DNA of 10,529 bases. It comes from DATAVB01 sp040414495 (GTDB lineage: Bacteria; Actinomycetota; Actinomycetes; Mycobacteriales; QHCD01). The notes beneath the pieces were generated by a model. It saw only the letters and a list, made by a program, of their open reading frames with translations. It was not told the DNA's origin and did no database searches. The first letter of the stretch is position 1. Each line of letters begins with the position of its first letter. Of the stretch, positions 7,109 to 10,529 are shown piece by piece. A program made the translations under genes and the position numbers. The DNA is taken from contig JBEDUI010000113.1 in NCBI GenBank assembly GCA_040414495.1, forward strand, positions 1-10,529. Reading direction: 5' to 3'.

Positions 7109-8393
7109 ACTTCTTGGCCTGCTTCGCCACTGCGCTCAGCGCCTGCTGGGCGGATTTCTTGCCGAGCGTGATCTGATCGCTGGCGGTGGTCAGGTCGGTC
7201 GTGTATTGCTGGCTGGAGCTGGTCGAGTCGAACGAGTGCGTGTTCTTGCTCTTCAGCGCCTCCTGCCAGGTGCCGAATTGCGGAAGGTCGCTGTAGATCT
7301 GGTCGCCCAGCAGCGAGGTACGGGCCGGCAGGTTAGCCAGCGTATGGGTGAAGCTCAGCATCGATTTCTTCGCCAGCAGGTATTTCATGAACGTCCACGC
7401 CTCGGCCTTGTGTTGCGAGCTGCGCGGGATGAACAGCACGCTGGAGGAGACCTGGGTGGTGTCTTTCAGCTCGGGATGTCCATCGGGGTAGGGGAGCGGC
7501 GCCACGCCCCAATCCAGCTTGGGCGCGTATTGCTTGGTGAACGCCGACTGCCACTCACCATCGGTGGTCATGGCCAATTTGCCCTGATAGAAGGGGTTCT
7601 CCGGCGATGCGTATTCGCCGAATCCCGAGGTGAACTTCTGCACGGCCTTGGCGCCGTACTTTTTCACCACGTTGTCGACGTAGAAATTCGCCGCTTGAAC
7701 ATTACCCGGCGTGTCCGGAGTTGGTTGGTGCTTGGCATCGAACCACTGACCACCGAATTCCCAACCCATCGTGGTGAAATCGGGGTTGGCGAAACCGAGC
7801 TGGGAGATTTTCCCGCCCTGGGTTTTCGTGAGCTTGGCGATGTCCGCGGCCCATTCGCTCGTGGTGGCCGGCGGACCGGCGATGCCGGCCTGCTTGAACA
7901 GCGTCTTGTTGTACAGCAGCTGAACCGTGTGCACGGCGATCGGCAGGGCATACGTCTTTCCGCCCTGAACCGTCTGATCCATCGCGGCCTTGGCGAAATC
8001 AGAGGTCTTGTACGAGTCCTTGGACATGTCGTCATTCAGCGGCTCGAGCACGCCTTTAGAGGCCCAAGCGCCGACGATGTTGCCGAAGGTGTCGGAGATG
8101 TCAAAGCTGCTGCTCGTGCTGGCCATCGCCGCGAGCTGGGACTGCTGGTCCGGGTTGGACACTCCCTTGACCGTGATTTTGTTCTGGCTGGCGTTGAAGT
8201 CCTTGATGATGGCGGCCATGGCCTTGCCTTCAGGCCCGGTCCACAGGTACGTGAAGTTGACCGTCGTGCGGCCTGAGCTGCCGCCGCCGCAGGCTGCCAT
8301 GGTGGCGGCCAGCGTGAGGCCGGCCGCGCCAGCGGCAATGGCGCGCCACCCGCCCCGCCGGTCGCGTCTTCCAGCAGTGCCGTGCAGCATCAT
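7098..8393 (-). CDS. Sugar-binding lipoprotein of an ABC transporter (solute-binding family 1)
   Basis: Extracellular solute-binding protein of 431 residues, the usual size for CUT1 importers. The N-terminus is a lipoprotein signal: basic region RRDRRGGWR, hydrophobic core AIAAGAAGLTLAATM, then lipobox MAAC with the lipidated Cys35 and a Gly/Ser linker. The mature part begins VNFTYLWTGPEGKAMAAIIKDFNASQ, the classic first lobe of the family, and contains the conserved YNKTLFKQAGI and GEWQSAF segments. AGGAGG at 8398-8403 precedes two consecutive ATG codons (8393 and 8390); the second is better spaced but both give the same mature protein. First gene of the five-gene minus-strand operon and the specificity determinant of the system. 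The ligand is not recognisable; the amino-sugar enzymes next door suggest an N-acetylated or related sugar. Confidence 0.95.
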   Translation of the reverse strand: MMLHGTAGRRDRRGGWRAIAAGAAGLTLAATMAACGGGSSGRTTVNFTYLWTGPEGKAMAAIIKDFNASQNKITVKGVSNPDQQSQLAAMASTSSSFDISDTFGNIVGAWASKGVLEPLNDDMSKDSYKTSDFAKAAMDQTVQGGKTYALPIAVHTVQLLYNKTLFKQAGIAGPPATTSEWAADIAKLTKTQGGKISQLGFANPDFTTMGWEFGGQWFDAKHQPTPDTPGNVQAANFYVDNVVKKYGAKAVQKFTSGFGEYASPENPFYQGKLAMTTDGEWQSAFTKQYAPKLDWGVAPLPYPDGHPELKDTTQVSSSVLFIPRSSQHKAEAWTFMKYLLAKKSMLSFTHTLANLPARTSLLGDQIYSDLPQFGTWQEALKSKNTHSFDSTSSSQQYTTDLTTASDQITLGKKSAQQALSAVAKQAKKYGN

Positions 8394-8415
8394 TCTGCCT
8401 CCTGAAACGTCGGCG

Positions 8416-8425
8416 CGGTATACCG
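8416..8425. promoter_or_regulatory. Perfect palindrome CGGTATACCG in the leader of the transporter operon
   Basis: Ten-base perfect dyad, overlapped by TACCGGTA, another 8-base palindrome (8421-8428). It lies 23-32 bp upstream of the binding-protein ATG and downstream of the predicted -10. GGTATA is the repeat recognised by E. coli NanR, but here the arrangement differs, so the likeness may be chance. Possible second operator or RNA-level element. Confidence 0.3.
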
Positions 8426-8446
8426 GTACGCCGCTTGTTGGATGAA

Positions 8447-8474
8447 TGGTCTACTCCAATTCAGGTCTAGGTGT
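8447..8474. promoter_or_regulatory. Two GGTCTA half-sites resembling a DasR/HutC-type (GntR) operator
   Basis: TGGTCTACTCCA at 8447-8458 matches ten of twelve bases of the TGGTCTAGACCA core known for DasR, the GlcNAc-responsive GntR/HutC repressor of Streptomyces. A second element, AGGTCTAGGTGT (8463-8474), repeats GGTCTA sixteen bases further on. Both lie over the predicted promoter of the transporter operon and within the shared region upstream of the NanE-like gene, so one repressor could control both directions. The regulator gene is not in the window. Confidence 0.55.
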
Positions 8475-8477
8475 CAA
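8448..8477 (-). promoter_or_regulatory. Predicted promoter of the sugar transporter operon
   Basis: On the minus strand a perfect -35 hexamer TTGACA (8477-8472) is followed after 18 bp by TAGACC (8453-8448), a weak -10 sharing T, A and the fourth A with the consensus. The transcript would start about 45 bp upstream of the binding-protein ATG. The -10 is part of one GGTCTA site and the spacer holds the other, the geometry expected for repression by promoter occlusion. Confidence 0.4.
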
Positions 8478-8561
8478 CTGTTCAACGCGAATCGGCGTAG
8501 TTCTGGTTGTTTCTTGGGTATTACGGAGATGCAAACCGGCCGCGTGTGCATCATTGGTATG

Positions 8562-8577
8562 GTCCTATCGTTAGGAC
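8562..8577. promoter_or_regulatory. Inverted repeat GTCCTA-TCGT-TAGGAC upstream of the NanE-like gene
   Basis: A perfect six-base inverted repeat with a four-base centre, ending 41 bp before the NanE-like ATG. Its place near the expected promoter or leader of the plus-strand genes suggests an operator distinct from the GGTCTA sites; no T-run follows, so it is not a terminator. I could not identify confident -35 and -10 boxes for this direction. Confidence 0.35.
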
Positions 8578-8618
8578 GTCGTGCCGGGAGGCGGGGCTTT
8601 CAGGTAGGGAGATTGTTT

Positions 8619-9332
8619 ATGGCAACTCGGTCCGAGGTGCCCGCACGTCCGCCGGAAGCCCCGGTGGTGGCGGAATTACGCGGGGGCCTGGTGGTGTCCT
8701 GTCAGGCCGCTGACGGTCACCCGCTGGCCGACCCTGGGACCATCGCGGCGCTCGCGGCATGCGCCGAGGAGGGCGGAGCGGTGGCCGTGCGGATCGAATC
8801 GGCGGCCAATGTTCGAGTGACCCGCACGCGAATCGGGTTGCCGATTATCGGAATCAAAAAGGTGGACACCGGAGCGCACCGGCCGTTCATCACTCCGACG
8901 TTGGCGGACTGCGTTGAGCTGGCCGAGGCCGGTGCCGACCTGATCGCATTGGAAACCGCCGCTGACAATCGGCCCGATCCGGATGAGACCGCGCGGCTCA
9001 TCGACCGGGTACGCCGCGAGGTGGACCGCCCGGTCATGGCCGATGTGGCCACCGAGGAGGAAGGCGTCGCGGCCTGGTCGGCCGGCGCAGACCTGGTCGC
9101 GACCACGCTGTCCGGGTACACCGCCGCCACGACCGGACGGTCCACACCGGACATTGAATTGGTCGGCGCGCTGAGCCGGCGCGGAATACGGACGGTCCTG
9201 GAGGGCGGCGTCCGTACGGCCAAGCAGGTGCGTGATGCTTTCGCCCAGGGCGCCTGGGCGGTGGTGGTCGGGACCGCGATCACCGACCCGATGGCGATCA
9301 CCCGTTGGTTCGTCGCCGCCACGGACCGCTGA
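8619..9332 (+). CDS. nanE: NanE-like N-acetylmannosamine-6-phosphate 2-epimerase
   Basis: Predicted cytoplasmic TIM-barrel enzyme converting ManNAc-6-phosphate to GlcNAc-6-phosphate, 237 residues, close to the family length. Family motifs in order: LRGGLVVSCQA (20-30), GGAVAVRIES (52-61), LPIIGIKKVD (74-83) with Lys81 at the place of the catalytic lysine, FITPT (90-94), GADLIALETA (105-114), MADVATEEEG (140-149), GTTLSGYT-like ATTLSGYT (161-168), TVLEGGVRT (192-200) with Glu195 matching the catalytic glutamate, and GAWAVVVGTAIT (211-222). Two differences stand out: ALETA replaces the usual ALDAT/FDAS (Glu112 for Asp), and Asp223 replaces the common Arg after AIT. ATG 8619 is chosen because AGGGAG lies 7 bp upstream and the family fold starts soon after; the open frame reaches back to 8442 through the promoter region. 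It shares a control region with the transporter operon and is followed by DUF4127. Confidence 0.88.
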   Translation: MATRSEVPARPPEAPVVAELRGGLVVSCQAADGHPLADPGTIAALAACAEEGGAVAVRIESAANVRVTRTRIGLPIIGIKKVDTGAHRPFITPTLADCVELAEAGADLIALETAADNRPDPDETARLIDRVRREVDRPVMADVATEEEGVAAWSAGADLVATTLSGYTAATTGRSTPDIELVGALSRRGIRTVLEGGVRTAKQVRDAFAQGAWAVVVGTAITDPMAITRWFVAATDR

Positions 9333-9345
9333 GGAGGAGACGCGG

Positions 9346-10529
9346 ATGCGTATCGCATTGCTGCCCCTGGATGAACGACCGGTCAACCTACGGCTGCCCG
9401 GACAGGTGGCCGCCATCGCCGGGGTGCCGCTGGTGACTCCGTCGAACGAACTGCTGCCGGTCATGCGCGATCCCGGCAACGCCGACGAGCTGGCCGAATG
9501 GCTGCGGGCCACCGCGAGCGAGGTGGACGCGTCGGTCGTGTCGCTGGACATGCTTGGTTACGGCGGGCTGATCGGCTCGCGGACCAGCGCCGACCCGACC
9601 GATAGCGTCGCTCGTCGCCTCGGCGTACTCACCGATATCCGCCACCACCATCCCGACCTGTCGGTCAGCGCCGTCACCACGGTCATGCGCGCGTCGAGGT
9701 CGTACAGCCCGGCCGAGGAGCCGTTGTACTGGTCGCGTCACGGCGTCGAGCTGCATGACCTCGGCGCCGCGCTGCACCGGGAATTCCTGGGCGAGTCACA
9801 CGACCGTTCGGGGTTGGAAGAGGCAATTCCGGCCGACGTACGGGCGGATTTCTGGCTTCGCCGGATGCGTAACCATGCCATGGACCTCTACGCCATCGAG
9901 CTGGCCGGCCGGGGTGCGCTCGACCTGTTGGCCATCACGGCCGACGACACCGCGCCGCGGGCGGCCGGTTCGCTGGAACAGCTGTGGCTGCGGCACTGGG
10001 TGTCGGTGAGTGGGGCGGCGGAGCGGGTGTTGATGTACCCGGGCGCCGACGAGGTCGGGTCCGTCCTGGTCGCCCGGGCAATCGCCGCGGCGGCGGGGGT
10101 ACGACCGCGGATCGCGGTGCGATTCTGCGAGGCGGGCGGGGCCGAGCGCATCGCGCCGTATGAAAACGTGCCGATCGCCGACGGGGTGGCCCGGCAGATT
10201 CGGGCCGCCGGTGGATCCTCTGTTGAGGATCTCGATCAGGCCGACACCGTTCTCGTGGTGCACGCCCCCGAACCCGACGGGGAGGAGAACGGAGCCGCGG
10301 CCGAGGTGGCGCGGCAGGTCTCTGAACTGATCCGCGACGGGCGTGCGGTCGCGGTCGCCGATGTCCGGCGGCCCAACGGCTCGGACCCCATTCTGATCCG
10401 GTACCTCGCCGAGGCCGGCGTACTGGATCAGCTGCGGGCGTACGGCGGCTGGAATACCGCCGGCAATACGGTCGGCTCGGTGGTGGCTGCCGTTGTGGCC
10501 CATACCGCCGGCGAACGGCTCGGCACGCT
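9346..10529 (+). CDS. DUF4127 family protein (3' end outside window)
   Basis: Uncharacterised protein family; 394 residues are seen of a family usually near 500. Hallmarks in order: IALLPLDERPVN (3-14) at the extreme N-terminus, VSLDMLGYGGLIGSRTS (65-81), ITADDTAPR (197-205), LMYPGADEVGSVLVAR (229-244), VADVRRPNGSDPIL (337-350) and YGGWNTAGNTVGS (366-378). The conserved acidic, Asn and His-poor motifs suggest an enzyme with a bound metal or sugar-like ligand, but no reaction is established to my knowledge. No signal peptide is visible, so a cytoplasmic location is likely. ATG 9346 lies 13 bp after the NanE-like stop, with GAGGAGGAG overlapping that stop codon, so the two genes form one transcript and probably one pathway. 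The gene is cut by the right edge of the window, not broken. Confidence 0.9.
   Translation, partial: MRIALLPLDERPVNLRLPGQVAAIAGVPLVTPSNELLPVMRDPGNADELAEWLRATASEVDASVVSLDMLGYGGLIGSRTSADPTDSVARRLGVLTDIRHHHPDLSVSAVTTVMRASRSYSPAEEPLYWSRHGVELHDLGAALHREFLGESHDRSGLEEAIPADVRADFWLRRMRNHAMDLYAIELAGRGALDLLAITADDTAPRAAGSLEQLWLRHWVSVSGAAERVLMYPGADEVGSVLVARAIAAAAGVRPRIAVRFCEAGGAERIAPYENVPIADGVARQIRAAGGSSVEDLDQADTVLVVHAPEPDGEENGAAAEVARQVSELIRDGRAVAVADVRRPNGSDPILIRYLAEAGVLDQLRAYGGWNTAGNTVGSVVAAVVAHTAGERLGT

Noticed and set aside
6981..8276. Plus-strand 431-residue frame
   Set aside because: Complementary shadow of the sugar-binding lipoprotein, which has a signal peptide, lipobox and family motifs.
8442..8618. 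N-terminal extension of the NanE-like protein
   Set aside because: It would run through the divergent control region, adds 59 residues not found in the family, and the ATG at 8619 has a good ribosome site.

Overview
The window is high-GC DNA with the codon use (C/G in third positions) and short or overlapping gene junctions typical of an actinomycete. A DasR/HutC-like operator, a carbohydrate ABC transporter without its own ATPase gene, and an ABC-2/DesK-type regulatory module also fit Actinomycetota. Many A/T-containing codons (gaa, aat, att) suggest a GC content below that of typical Streptomyces. The genus cannot be fixed from the sequence.

Left part (1-2679, minus strand): three co-directional genes encode an ABC-2 ATPase, its six-helix permease (ATGA overlap) and a NarL/DesK-class sensor histidine kinase cut by the left edge. 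This resembles drug or peptide efflux/stress modules; a response regulator would be expected just beyond the left edge.

Middle-left (about 2680-3390): a 700-bp non-coding stretch separates two operons that point the same way. It carries a possible operator close to the ABC genes, a 37-40 bp tandem repeat array (about 2867-3039) and a 51-bp array (3106-3339). The second unit is a multiple of three, so it leaves several spurious repeat-protein frames open.

Middle-right (3391-8393, minus strand): a five-gene operon, read from right to left. It encodes a lipoprotein sugar-binding protein, a MalF-type permease, a MalG-type permease and two Gfo/Idh/MocA oxidoreductases. Junctions are tight: 11-bp overlap, 7-bp gap, 28-bp gap, 4-bp overlap. 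No ATP-binding subunit is present, so a shared MsiK-like ATPase is inferred.

Right part (8394-10529): a 225-bp divergent promoter region contains two GGTCTA-type half-sites over a plausible promoter and two further palindromes. It is followed on the plus strand by a NanE-like N-acetylmannosamine-6-phosphate 2-epimerase and, 13 bp downstream, a DUF4127 protein that runs off the right edge.

Together the right two thirds look like an amino-sugar uptake and catabolism locus (ManNAc, sialic acid, or peptidoglycan-derived sugars). It combines an unusual set of enzymes: a NanE variant, an uncharacterised DUF4127 protein, and two dehydrogenases, one with an atypical nucleotide-binding fingerprint. 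The actual substrate is not shown by the sequence.
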